In this document: positions 15,654 to 27,839 of the stretch, in pieces
Layout of the letters: each line of letters begins with the position of its first letter
How positions within the stretch are numbered: position 1 is the stretch's first letter
DNA from: Sphagnum compactum
Lineage: Eukaryota > Bryophyta > Sphagnopsida > Sphagnales
DNA length: 64,000 nucleotides
Assembly: GCA_965153455.1 (NCBI GenBank)
Contig: OZ234496.1
Span: 5,651,207-5,715,206, forward strand
Direction: 5' to 3'
Translations under genes and position numbers: made by a program
Notes under the pieces: model-generated
Seen by the model: only the letters and a program-made list of their open reading frames with translations
Databases searched by the model: none
What the model was told of the DNA's origin: nothing

Positions 15654-15950
15654 TTATATCCTATTTGGGTTTCCCTTCAATGGTGCTACAATGTTGCACT
15701 TGACTAAATGCATTTTCACGCCAACCTCCACCCCGTTTGCCCATGATGGTTTGGCCACCCATGTTTCTTGGAACTTACATTTGTTAGGATCATAGGTTTT
15801 CCTCTTCTTCTTTAGTGGTTGCTCCAAATGTAAATCACCCAAATTAGTAGGTTCTATATCAATTGTGATGCAAGTGGTGTTGACAAATCGTCCATTGGGG
15901 CTCAAATCCACAAACTCTTGAACACATGCAGTAGTGGTGTTGTGGCTCAT
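15654..15950 (-). pseudogene. Possible remnant of a hAT-like element, BED/TTF-type zinc-finger region
   Basis: A 98-codon open frame on the minus strand contains KKKRKTYDPNKCKFQETWVA, then KPSWANGVEVGV, then VKCNIVAPLKGNP. This resembles the start of zinc-finger proteins in repetitive hAT-like elements of seed-free plants, where a basic patch precedes KFQ-x-x-WVAK-x-PW and a C-x-I/V-C-type finger. The second finger cysteine is not evident, and the expected continuation toward a KH-x-G-R-R segment is lost downstream. It is therefore at best a decayed fragment. Identification rests on remembered motif similarity only. Confidence 0.35.
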
Positions 15951-18900
15951 CTCACATTATTACTTCAAGTAGCATGCAAAGACAATCTTGGGGATAGACC
16001 CATGCTTGTAGGAGCAACATGCCTATTGCTAAGGAAAAATTCATCAAAGTTTGTGCTTTTTTGGGTTGAAATCAAGACTCAAAATGTTGAAATTTACAAC
16101 TATTCAATCTACCCGAGGTTTAACACAAGAAGATTCAAGCTTGCACACATATGAATATGTTCACACAATGTTGTATATGCAGGATTACCAGCACAAGCAA
16201 ATTCAAAATTGGCAATTGCAACCTATAGTTTTTCATGTGGCAATTACCAAGATGGGTTTGTCTTCTAATAAACCTACAAATTGTTGATGTTCAATTTTTA
16301 CAAGCGCTCTTCCCATTGCTACCTATGGAAGAAGATAAATGAAACTTTTCAACAATACAACTAATAAACACTTCTGAAATTCGAATATTTGCTTATTAGC
16401 AATTAACATCACGTAACTACACTCACTTTACTAATTTAAAAATCTATTTCAAGAATCAAGTCCTTAAATTATCTTAGTTCATGTGTTATAAAAACATACT
16501 TATTATTGATTCTACAAAATGTACTAGCTACATCAATGTGTGGGGCCTAGCAATGAGGCTAAAGACTTTGTGAGAGGTGTGATCACTAAACATGAGGAGG
16601 GAAGGCTAAAGGGGGTTGAGAATGTATGTGATTCATCGAGTAGATTGATGATGGCCAATGATTCAATTAATGAGTTGACAATCTACCATGCAACAATATG
16701 GCTATGATTCACATGTTCATATTAGGGTTACATTTGGTTAATTAGATGATGACTTTAATATCAACCTAGCTCCATCTTTCTATTTAACTTTAGCTTTTGG
16801 GCACAACAATTCCAAATTTTTAGCTTTGTTGTAGATGTATATGTAATCAACCACATCCATAAGTGGAAATTTGGCAAAATTAGCTCAAAAAAATAATTAG
16901 TTTGTTGATGGTTGTTGGTTAAACACTCTTCAACAAGTCTAAGTTTATGTGGTACAAGCAACTCATTGTATGTAATCAATAATGGAGGATGGACATTGTA
17001 AACATAAACAACCTTGAAAGTGCTCTAGATTCTTTGCTTGTGTACTTCACCCCTAAAGCTTTTTTACAGGATTGTTGTTTATTCATCATGTTGTGTCCCT
17101 TCTTTCACTATTTTCCTTTTTTGTTTTTGTTTTTGTTTTTTTGGGGCTAAAAACTTTGTTTCAAGTGAAATTCTTTTGGTGTTGTTCCCTTTTTTTTATT
17201 AAAAAAAATTAGAATCATCTTGATGAGTAGGTCCAAAATTGATGAGGCCTTAAATGTTGCACTTGTATAAGTTTATAAACAAGGCTTGCTTCAAATTTCC
17301 TTGGGTTTTAATGCTTCAAACTTTATAATGCAAGTTTACTTCAAAATGTAAAACAAAAAAAAAACCATAAAAATTGGGGATATTTATTTTTCACTTTTAA
17401 ATATACTTGGCCATATAATAACTATGAGTTTTTTTAGACTTGAACTTGTGATAAGGTGGGAAAAAAATAGAAGAATCCAACTAAGAGTAAGCTCAAGGCA
17501 TAACAAAGGTTAAGGAGAATGACATATTCACCCAAACACAAAGTAAACATGTTTAGGGAAACACATTCAAAATTTTTTAATAAACATTTCCCCTTTTCAA
17601 GTTGGGAGTCCAAAATGTTCAATCTAGAATTTAAATATCATAATTTTTTTTTTGGTTTGCCATTCAAATGTCAAATAATTATTTTACTTTTCAAATTTCA
17701 CTTCAATAATAAATAATTTAATAATTTATGAAAAGCTTGTAATAAATATAAATTTTCTTTGGCAACTTTTCTAGATTTTAAACCTCTAAATGATATTTTT
17801 TTCAGGAGGGGACAATTATCTTGAGTTTACAAAATACATGAGTAAAAATATAGGGTGCCATATATCAATTGTTGTGTAAAGTTTACATTAAAAATATAGG
17901 GTTACATTTATTTTGAAAATAAAAATATATTTGATATAGGGTATGTGCTAATCCTTGGTATTAGAAAAAATAAAAAAAACAAGCTATGTATTAAAAATTG
18001 TTTAGGGACTATAAGTTGTTAATACGTTCAATTATTAAGTTAGTTAATGAACTCATACTAATGAATTTAAATAATAAGCTCATAAACAAAAAAATAAAAA
18101 TAATGAACTCAAGTAGTAATGGATTGGGATGTTAAGAGGAAACAATGATGCAATGCCTATGGATTTAAAAGTGGTGAAAATCATGTAGACTACACATGGA
18201 TTATACTATGAAATGTATATCAAATGTTCTCTTCAAACTCATGAACTTTTGTATTTTTACAATCAAAAACCTCATATGCTTAAGCTATGATGGAAGTTAT
18301 TTCATGCTTATTTAAACCTTTATAACTTTAAGCTTATTAAATTTAATAATTCAAATGAATACATGGTATTGAAATTGAATGCAAATAAATAAATAAATAA
18401 AAGGTAGTTAAAATATGTACATTAAAAAGTTAAGTAATAATAGGGTGGGGAAAAACAAAACCTCACCTAATACCCACCCTAAATGCTTGTTTGACACATG
18501 TAGTTTAGAAAGTTAACACTTAGTGTGTCCCCCTTGGGCAACTTTTATTACATTTTGTACTATTTTTAAATTTTAAAATGGGAAGAGATAATTAATGTTT
18601 TATCAAATTATAGGATAAAAAGATCTTGTTAGTTATTGGATATGTATTTTGCAATGGTGGATCGGCTTGAACCAAAAAGCTTCTAGGTTCCACAAGTTTT
18701 TGTATTTTGCCTTTGTTGCATGTGCATGGACTATTGGTCCTCTTTTATTTCTTTTTTCAAGGTTGGACCAATTCCGAATCAAGGATGCCTACTCTCTTCA
18801 CCTTTATTTTGACAAGGGATTTATTGTCTCCACTTGAAAAACTCACTTTTTCAACTCCTCTTCTTTTGCTTTGACCTCCAAAACTTTCTTTTCAAGCTAC

Positions 18901-19676
18901 AATTCTATAACCTAGAATCTATAGCCCTCTTTTGTGACTTCCCTTTAAAGATCATTTTGGCAATTTCAAACATGTAATTTCTAGAAAACTTGGTATAATT
19001 CTCAAAAGTGATTAATTATCACCAAACCTAAGAAGGTACTATGATATTCAAATTTTGTATTCCTTGAATGATTTTGGGCATCATTCAAAATAAGCATGAA
19101 AAATGACTAGAATATAAAGGCTCTTGACATGCTCAAAACATAATATTATCCTTAATTTCAAACATTGAAAAAGAAAAAGAAAAATTGGCAAAAATACTTT
19201 TGAACGTTCATATAACATGATTTTGATTAGCAAGTTGTGTTTGAATTGATACAATGTTTTTAAAAAGATTTATCGGACCATCTGATTCACAGAATATTTG
19301 TGTTGTGTGTGTGAGAAATAGAGAGAATGAGAACAAAATGGTTTTTAATTTCAATTTCAACTCCAATAAGATTAGATCCCAATTTTGTTTGGTTTGAACA
19401 AATGAAGAATAAATAATTCAACTTTAACATAGCATTAAGCCATTTTGATGTTTGGAAATGTTTTGTTGTTTAAACTTGGCTATGACAAATTAGGGAATTT
19501 GCATTAATTTCAAAGATTTTTGTTGTAATCTCAATTATAAAATTACCATGAATTTTAATTGACAAACTCATTGATTGTGCAAGGCGAGGGAAATGTGTTT
19601 CACATGATGTAACATTCCATAAAAAAGGTTTGAATTTAACATTTAAAATAAAACATAATTTATTTCTTTTGTTATA
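15951..19676. other. AT-rich intergenic sequence without recognised genes
   Basis: Mostly AT-rich with many short direct repeats and poly(T) tracts. Open frames reach only about 78 codons and none shows a known motif. Confidence 0.45.
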
Positions 19677-19752
19677 ACCCAAAAAATATAACTTGGAATT
19701 GAACCCCTCACCTTCACAACTATAAATCAAGTCATATGGACTAGACCTCCAA
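19677..19752 (-). repeat. tRNA-like head, probable SINE remnant
   Basis: On the minus strand, an A-box-like GGTCTAGTCC (19747-19738) lies about 40 bases before a B-box-like GGTTCAATTCC (19705-19695), the spacing seen in tRNA-derived RNA polymerase III promoters. No full cloverleaf with a paired acceptor stem is visible. A tRNA-derived SINE fragment is therefore likelier than a working tRNA gene. Confidence 0.4.
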
Positions 19753-19819
19753 AATGTGACAATTTTTGTCAAATTTTTTAGTTCACTTGTTTATTTCACA
19801 TCACTATTTATGTAAGTAA

Positions 19820-20080
19820 GTACAAAAATTAGGTAATTAATAAGTAAGTTGGAGGTAGGTTGGTAGGTAGAAGAAGTAGGAGGTAGGTATATAAGAAGGA
19901 GGAAGTAAGTAGGTAGGTAGGTAGACCTGGATAGATAGGCTTAAGCTACCTACCTAACATAGGTAGTAACTAGGTAAGTAAGTAGATGTAAGCTACTTAC
20001 CTAATCTATGTAACAGGTAGGTAGGTAAGCCTAAGTAAGTAAATGCCTTGGTTATCTACTTACTTAGGTCTACTTACCTA
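19820..20080. repeat. Degenerate GTAG/CTAC simple-sequence region with inverted segments
   Basis: GTAG and AAGTAG tetranucleotide runs on the plus strand (such as 19905-19924 and 20012-20025) are interleaved with CTACCTACCTA and CTTACCTA stretches in the opposite sense. The region can therefore fold on itself. It has no coding potential. Confidence 0.8.
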
Positions 20081-21808
20081 GCTTAAATAATATTCAAATA
20101 ATTAAGCCTATTCAATAATATAGATTGTCTAATTTGATTAAAAAATCATTGGTCATCTTGATCAAGCATGTCATTTTGTTTTGTCCAACTCAAGACTAAA
20201 TGTCCCATTTGACTATAACCCATTGGCCATTATGACCAAGGTGGTCAATTTTTGTTCAATTTGATAAATAATCAAATAAGTCATTTTAATCAAGTTTAGT
20301 AGTCAAAAAATACATGTGTCATTTAAACCATATGCCTTTGGTCAAAAACGGACACATTAATCAATCAAGGTGAAAAGGTAATCAACTTGGATAGCTTAAA
20401 AAACCATGAATTGTAATATTGATATTTTTAAGTCATAAAATATTATTTCATTAAAGAAGTAAATCTTTCAAATGTTGATTTTATTTATTCAAAATTTTGG
20501 AACAATTTTTAATTAGTAATGTCAAACAATTGTCTTAAACAAGTTTTATTATCTAATTTGTGTACATTTTTTCCTAGAAATAAAGATGAAAAAATTTGAT
20601 ATTTGTGATTTTTTTAAAAAACCCAAATCAACAAAATGTGTTTTGTATATATTTTTAAAAGAACTAACTACAAGGAAGCAAACATGACATCATTTTATCA
20701 CAATCCATGAACAATCAAATAAAACAAAAAACATGTGTTTGAACTTTATAATTTAATTTCCTTAATAATCGTTTGACAATTCAAAATATACTTTGCACAA
20801 TGTAACGTAGTCAAAATACAAATACATATATACATATATGGACCATAGAAAATGGACAATGACAATAAGAAACTAGCTTAACTTGTAAATATGAAAAATT
20901 GAAAATATATTCTTGCTTCTTTTTATTTAAATAAAAAAATTTATGAAAATTTACAATTGAAATATAATAATTTTTTTTCAAAGGTAATTTGTATGAAAAT
21001 GTTACTTGTTTTTTAAAATATGATATTTGATATTTTCCAAGTACTTTAATACCTCAAAATTATTGAATCAAAAAATCCTTACTTGACAGATGATAATGAA
21101 AGCCTCCAATGTTACATCAAGACATTTCAAAACCAACCAACCAATAATGCGTAGAAGACCAATAATATGTTGGACTAAAAATAAAAACAACATTGATTTA
21201 AGAATAAAATTTAGGACCCAACCCTGAAACCATTGTAGAACAATGCTAAAATTTGGCTCAAATTAACCATGTACCAATCCTAGAACCAAAGGTTTCTATT
21301 AGTTTTGAAATTGTCAAATCAAAAACGAATATCCAAATAAAAAGAAAAGAAAAAACCAATGGTTTTCTATTACACAAAAATGCATGCACCAAAATTAAAG
21401 GTTCAACTTAAAAGTCAAAACTGGCCAACATTGGTTCATACAATCGTTGTTGTCACCTCATGGGATTCAAAATTGCATGCTACAACTTTTTTGCAACTAA
21501 GGCATAATATCAAACAATAATGACCAAAACCTTCCACTTAGCAATTGTGTGTCAAATTGTTGAAGTTGATTTGTAACTATAGAAGAACATAATAATTTGA
21601 TGTGAAAATAATGTTTTAAAATGCTTGGATTTATGTTATAAAGTTGCAAACTAGCTGCATATTAGTCGTTTAAGACTTGTCGTTTCATTTTTGTTGTAAA
21701 GTTACAAATTAGTTGCATGTTAGTTGATTAAAACATGTAATTGAATATGTAGTCTCCGTAAACATGGTTTCTCATAGCGTTTTGACAATATCCTAGTTTA
21801 TAAACTTA
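20081..21808. other. AT-rich intergenic sequence left of the Helitron
   Basis: No gene or recognised element. The sequence is dominated by A/T runs and CA/TG dinucleotides. Confidence 0.45.
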
Positions 21809-21889
21809 CTAGTGGTAACCCGTGCCTGCAAGGCACGACACGGCACTGGGAAAAAACTGGGAGTCCAAAGGGGAATACGTGATATTTCC

Positions 21890-22110
21890 ATCCAGAACTC
21901 CTAATTGGACGGAATTACAAATATAATGATATTCCATCCACATAATCATCCATTCAGAACCCCTCAGTGGATAGAATTATATAAATACATAATATTTCAT
22001 CCACATCATCAATCCATCCAAAACTCTAAGCGGACAAAACTACAAAATCTTTAATATAACCACCCATCCAGAACTCTGAGCTCATTGGACGGAACTAAAA
22101 ACGTATAATA
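21890..22110. repeat. Diverged tandem repeat inside the Helitron, about 55-75 bp units
   Basis: Roughly four units share CATCCA(G)AACTC, a TGGACGGAA-like block, and ATATTTCATCCACAT. They differ by substitutions and small indels. Confidence 0.7.
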
Positions 22111-22368
22111 TTTCATCCACATAATCGCAGAACTGCCGGGTTTTCGTGCACAGAACTGCTGGGTTTCACGAAAACCCGGAAAAGAGGAGCCAGGCAGGTT
22201 TTTGGGTCGTTATTTTACTTTTACAATTTGGGATCTGGGTTTCATCCACATAATCACAGAACTGCCGGGTTTTCGTGCACAGAACTGCCGGGTTTCACGA
22301 AAACCCGGAAAAGAGGAGCCAGGCAGGTTTTTGGGTGATTATTTTACTTTTACAATTTGGGATCTGGG
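22111..22368. repeat. Two-unit 129-bp tandem duplication inside the Helitron
   Basis: Unit 1 (22111-22239) and unit 2 (22240-22368) are nearly identical, both starting TTTCATCCACATAATC and ending near GGGATCTGGG. Each unit contains the inverted pair CGGGTTTTCGTG and CACGAAAACCCG around a short loop. The element therefore carries two similar strong hairpins. Confidence 0.9.
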
Positions 22369-22377
22369 TTTCAGGAC

Positions 22378-22524
22378 CTCGACCAGACGGACAGGCGGGT
22401 CCCGATCTGGGTTTCAGGACCTCGACGGACGGACAACACCTCGACTTTCAGGACCTCGACGGACGGACGGACAAGGGACTGGACCTCGATAAACGGACCT
22501 CGACAGACGCACGCACGCACGCAA
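22378..22524. repeat. GACCTCGACGGACGGAC-type short repeats and GCAC tetranucleotide run
   Basis: Several copies of GGACCTCGAC, often followed by GGACGGAC, end in an ACGC run at about 22507-22522. The segment lies at the 5' side (minus strand) of the Helitron. Confidence 0.8.
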
Positions 22525-22545
22525 CAAGTGACTTTATATATAAGA

Positions 22546-24228
22546 TTGTTCTCCGTGTTTCAAATATTTAACATCATCATCTTCTAACCTTGTTTATGTA
22601 GATTCAACTAATTCTTTCTTTTGAAAAGGTTGGGTTCAAAGGAAATATTTTGCTACTTAATCACAAACTTGGATAAATGACATTTCTTTCTTCCCAAAGC
22701 TCTTGGAATATATTTAGTAGGGTGTTGACAAGCCTAGGCCATGTCTTGTCAATTTGGTTCCAAACCTTAGACCCATAACTCTTCCTATGGTTGTGCATAA
22801 AACAAATCATTCTTTATCCATGTCCTGCTTAGCAATAGTTTATATGGTTGGAATATTGTGGATAGGTGGTACTTTAGTAGAACTTGCAAATCAAAACTCC
22901 TCAATGCACACACATGCATCACCCAATTATTTAATATTGCATCAATTCAAGCAATTATGAGATTCACCAAGTTAAGTCTTCCTAATTTCTTCTTCATGTT
23001 ACATCTTTCATGAAACTTGAAGAGGTGCCCTGTGTGTGCTACCAACCCACAAGTAGAAATGGCCCCTTTTGTTCACACATACTAAAACATAAATTCACCG
23101 TTTTTAACATTATGTTGGAGAAGGTGTTGGGCCATGCTATGCTCAAGCTAATTGGGTTCAAAAGTGTTGTGTTAGAATTTAATAGTTAATTCAAATTGTG
23201 TGGAGTAATGCAAATTATTGGGTCTTTCAAAGTTGCATTGGACGTTGATGTCATTTTGTACCATGGATTGTGTTTTAATGTGTTTATGTTTGAACTAAAG
23301 ATTGCAAATTTTTTGGTGGGGGTTTAAAACAAGTGAATTTTTAATAGACTACATGTAATTAAGGTAGTGACACATATGAAGATTTTCCATACTTGTAAGT
23401 GAAATTAAAACCTTAAATGCTAGTTGTTTGGTTTTGGATTATGATGAACTTGGAAATCCTTCACACAAAGCTCAACAATTGTTTTTTAATGTTTTGAATG
23501 ATATCTTGGGGTCCAGGGATGTTATTTCACAAGCATGTGAACATGAACATGAGGAAATATTTTAGATATATTCTACCCTTGTTAAAAAAATAATTTTTAA
23601 TATATTCTTCCAACATGGATAACATATTTTTTGACAACTTTTTATATTCTACCACATCATTCACCTTTCCATGTGGTGGTGTCGATGTGACTACCATCAT
23701 AGTAGCCCAATGGAGAGCCATTAATATGGCTCATGTTTTGATAATCACTTTCCATTGCATAATTATAATGACCTATAATTTTTTACTTATGAACATTAGA
23801 CTAGTTATTTTCTAGCTAATTTTTAATGATGCTTAAGAAATGTGACATGGGTGATTTTTGGTTGACCAACAACTTTCATGGTCTTACATTTAGTCAATGT
23901 GGACTTGAACAATTTTAAGATGTTGTAACACAAGTCAATTCAAAAAATTTGAAACATAGTTGTTCTAACAAAATTTATCACAACCCCCTTTCATGAAAGA
24001 TTTCCTTAAACATTGTAAATTGTTAGAAGATCTTTGGAACTATTATGACCATAGACTTTTATAAGTGTTTTGACCATAACAATTTTGTAGTTGTTTTGAC
24101 TTCTAACCACACAACGAAAGGAATGATATAAATCACCAACGTATCATTATGAACCTTCACATCTTGTGTTCTTTTTCATAATGAATGCACTCTTTATAGT
24201 GCCAAAATCAATTTAGAATGACTCAAGT
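22546..24228. other. AT-rich intergenic sequence between Helitron and MITE
   Basis: No gene recognised. Open frames of 64-68 codons overlap on both strands near 23530-23810 and show no known motif. Confidence 0.45.
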
Positions 24229-24338
24229 CACTACTACAAAATGTGGGTGCAGTTCATTAGTCCCCGTTCACTAGACCAGTGAATTCACTCAAAATCCAGT
24301 GAAATCACTTGGCGTACAGGGACACCTTTTGTTTAGTG
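24229..24338 (+). mobile_element. CACTA-type MITE, copy 1 (110 bp)
   Basis: Begins CACTACTACAAA and ends TTTAGTG. It is flanked on both sides by AGT (24226-24228 and 24339-24341), a 3-bp target duplication typical of CACTA/EnSpm-like elements. It matches the element at 32900-33053 in inverse orientation over nearly its whole length, lacking a 44-bp internal segment. There is no coding capacity. Confidence 0.88.
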
Positions 24339-24341
24339 AGT

Positions 24342-26894
24342 GTAGAGACAAGTGATGCAAACATGCATTTGAAAACATTTCATTTTAGCACATCTTTTCA
24401 ACTTGTGTTAAAAGGAAAATTAGAAACAATTGAGGACATGTGAAATCTGATATGTCTTCCAATGTTGATTTAAAAGTTCATTCTTTAGGCTTTATAGTGG
24501 TTTCAACATGTCTAAAAATATTCCTATTTGTTGCTAATGTGAATAGAAGCCCCATTGATATGAAGGATGATTATTTTAAAAAACTTGAGATATTTTCCAT
24601 TGGTTGAAAAGACATCATCTTCTTTGCATCTATGTATTGTGTGCATACAATGCAAGTAGCATTTCCACTACTTAACAAAAGAATGACAACATGTTATTGT
24701 AGAATGTATGGCTAGGTTATTTTGTTTGTTTGTAATTGTGAAATGTAACTAATAAAATATTTCAAGGTGGTGTAACATATGAACTTGAACCCCCAAAAAA
24801 TGTAGACAATTCAAATTTTGTTTATGGGTGGAATGTAAAAGTCTAGTTTAAGTCATGAACAAATACACAACACTATGAAAGAGACCTTGAATGTGTCAAA
24901 ATATTTTTTTTAAAAAATTAGTTTGGGAAGAGGTATCCGCACAAATAGATTGTGAAAAGTTTTTCACTCCAACACAAAGTCTTGACAAAAGTGAAGTGGC
25001 CACAAATGATAGCAACCTAGGGAAATTTTTACATACATGAAAAAATCGTAGTGTTGTCATGCAAATGTTGCATAAAAGTTTATGGAACACCTTGTTTATA
25101 ATTTAAACTTGCTTCCAACATAAGACAATTTAATAAATGTAAGGAAGTGTTAATGAAAGAAAACTTGCATCAACAAATAGATGGCAGGTGAAAAAGGTCT
25201 AAAAGGAAAATATGTGCCACGTTCCTTGAATGTTTATGAATTGGAATCTCTTATTGTGTTAGAAAGCAATCATGGAATTCAAATAAACAAAGAAAATGCA
25301 ATGAAAGTCATGATCCAAAAGCCATCAACCATTTCTAAATTATCACCAATGAACTACCACACAACATCAAATTAGATAGTTTAGATAGATTTGGTTTGAT
25401 TTACTAACTTTACACATTGTATAACTATCTAAAACCTTATTGGGTAAATAAAGATGCATGTTTTCAACTTGCATGTTCTAGATTTGTTGGAAGAACACAA
25501 ATAGGTACATGCTTATGTTTAACCTTGTTTTATATGTTGGCAATAACATTTGGTTTGACCTATGGGAATGTTCGTTCAAAAAAATGTCTTCACAAACCAC
25601 AAGCTTTTGCAATACAAATCACATCATGGCAAGAACATTCAAAGTGGCCATGATGTAGCTAACATGTACATTGCCCAAGATTTTCACATTAAACAACTTG
25701 AATGAACAATAATAGAGACAACTCATAAAACATAATTTATTATTTTTCATACTAAACTATTATAGAGTTTGCAAATGAAACTTGAGACATCATAGATCCA
25801 AATAAAATAGACCATGATGGTTTTTTTTGTTTTAAATTTTTAAAATGGCACCTATTGAGTCCAAAAACCTTGCAAATCCAAAAAATATGTTAACGAATTT
25901 TGACACCATTAGGGCTTGTGATTTGATGTTCACCACTTTGAACATTATACATCATATTTGAAGAGTGGTCAATTGTAATGGAATCGTTTATGGCCTTTTC
26001 ATGAAAGACAAGATTATGTTGAACATTGGTATTCACCTTAGAGATATATAGAAACCCTCATCAATAGTCACCTCATTGTTGATAATAAAAGGTTAAAGTG
26101 AGCAATATTGTCAATCTCCTTATTTGGAAGCAACTATTGGGCATGCAAGCTACTACCAATTCATTGATGATCAATGGGTATCTCCATTGACTTATGTTAA
26201 AAGATGGGCTACCTAGTATGTCTTCAAGCATGGGTGTTGCCATCTTTCGATCTACATGTAGCCACATGGAATCAAATAATTATGTCAACAACTCTTTTTT
26301 TGGGTCCATTCTTGTGTCTTGCAATTTTGCTTAATGTAGTTGCTTCCAAAAGATTTATGAAACCTTTCCATGTCCATGAAGACAAAAGATTGGAAGTTGG
26401 GAAAAAAGAAAAGGAGGAAGTAGAGTGCATTAAGAAAATGAGATAATGAGAGGAGAAGAAAGAAGGAATGCAAGAACAAGCTTAAGTGAAGGAGAAAAGT
26501 GAGTATGGAAGAGGTGATGTAGAATTGATATGTATACATAGAAATGATACATTATGTGAAAGTCAATGAACAAAGAAGAATAAAATTTGTTTTTGCCAAA
26601 TATGCAAAACAAACCATAATCATTATGGACTCCAATGCAAGTCATCAATTATGTCAAACCCCTGACAACAAGCGAAAATCCAAAGAATGGAAAAATGGCA
26701 TTATTTATGTAATCAAATCAATAAGGATAGCCACAATATGTGTCAAGTATTATCATAGACTATTACATACATGTATTTCTCAAGTCCAAATGCCCCATTT
26801 TTAACTCCAATATTTATTTCAAAATGCAATTTCAAAGGCCATAATTCTATTGTATTAAATCAAAATTTTGCTAACTTTATGTATGTATAGACAA
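24342..26894. other. AT-rich intergenic sequence
   Basis: No gene recognised. Open frames up to 86 codons overlap on both strands and are biased to Ile, Asn, Lys and Phe, consistent with noncoding AT-rich DNA. Confidence 0.45.
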
Positions 26895-27470
26895 AGCTTA
26901 CAATATTAGTTTATTAATATATGCATGGTGTTGAATAGGCTTGTGTTCAGGCGTGTAGAAAAAATGTTATCACCAATGAAATTGTTGGATTTGGTGGGTT
27001 GATTTTTTCTTAGTTATCTTGAATGAATCAATAGTTAAATGTGTAATGCAGTTTGGTAGGCTATTGAAAATTTAGAGGACCAATGGAAATACTAATTAGG
27101 GACCATTTTTTTCAATGTTCAACATAATTTGGTTGTGTGTAGGCCTAAAGATTTTTCTTCTCAAACCAATGGGTTGTGGGATTTTTTGGGTTGATTTGTT
27201 TTTTTAGTTATCTAAAATTAACTAATAGTTAAATCTGTAATAGGATTTGTTAGGTTTGTGTTAAAGGACCAATGGAAATGTTCCAAGAGGACAATTCTTT
27301 TCAATGTTAACAAAATATTTTGTGTAGGCTTGATGGATTTAATCGTTTGTATTTATTTTCTTGGTTATCTTGAATGAAATCATAGTCAACATGTAACATC
27401 ATTTGTGCACTTTGTTTTTTCGTTATCTTGAATGAAGTAACATTCAATGTGTAATTAACATTTAAAGACA
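26895..27470 (+). repeat. Dispersed repeat family R1, copy 2, with internal subrepeats
   Basis: Shares its start with the copies at 113-500 (inverted) and 34520-34930 through TATTAATATAT, GGTGTTGAATAGGCTTGTGT and AATGAAATTGTTGGATTT. A subrepeat of the type TTATCTTGAATGAA followed by a TTAAATGTGTAAT-like block occurs about four times (near 27015, 27205, 27365 and 27422). Two of these are followed by GGACCAATGGAAAT. Confidence 0.7.
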
Positions 27471-27839
27471 AGGCTTTAGTACAATACTTGTGCATTTTGA
27501 AGCCATTTACAAGAAACATTAAGTTAACATCCCCAACAATTCCTCCAAAATATTTTGGCTAACTTAATTAAGGAAACTTTCATGTTATATTAGCAATCAT
27601 AGGCAATATCTTTGTCCTCTTAATTGAAAAAACATTGGTAAAATTTCATTGAAGGGTTGAAAATTGTGAACACATTTGAACACTCCAAATCCACCTTTTA
27701 TTGAAACTTTCCACCCAAACTTAGGATCACACATACATTATAGATGATCCTCCCCCAAGGTTTGAACAATATTCCTAAGAAATTAAAAATAATTTAGCCT
27801 AATTCTATGTATTTCAATGTTCAAGTTAACACTTGCAAC
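27471..27839. other. Sequence between R1 and R2 repeat copies
   Basis: AT-rich, with no coding signal. Its position suggests it may be part of one larger decayed element spanning R1 and R2. Confidence 0.35.

Larger units (their letters stand above)
21809..22545 (-). mobile_element. Nonautonomous Helitron, about 737 bp
   Basis: Read on the minus strand, the element begins with TCTTATATATAAAG at 22545 and ends with CTAG at 21809. Just inside the CTAG is a hairpin with a six-base-pair stem (21821-21826 and 21832-21837, CGTGCC/GGCACG). The flanking bases are A before the TC end and T after the CTAG end, matching Helitron insertion between A and T without target duplication. There is no Rep/helicase coding, so movement would need help from elsewhere. 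Internally it is built of tandem repeats and is much richer in GC and CpG than its surroundings. Termini were identified by eye. Confidence 0.75.
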
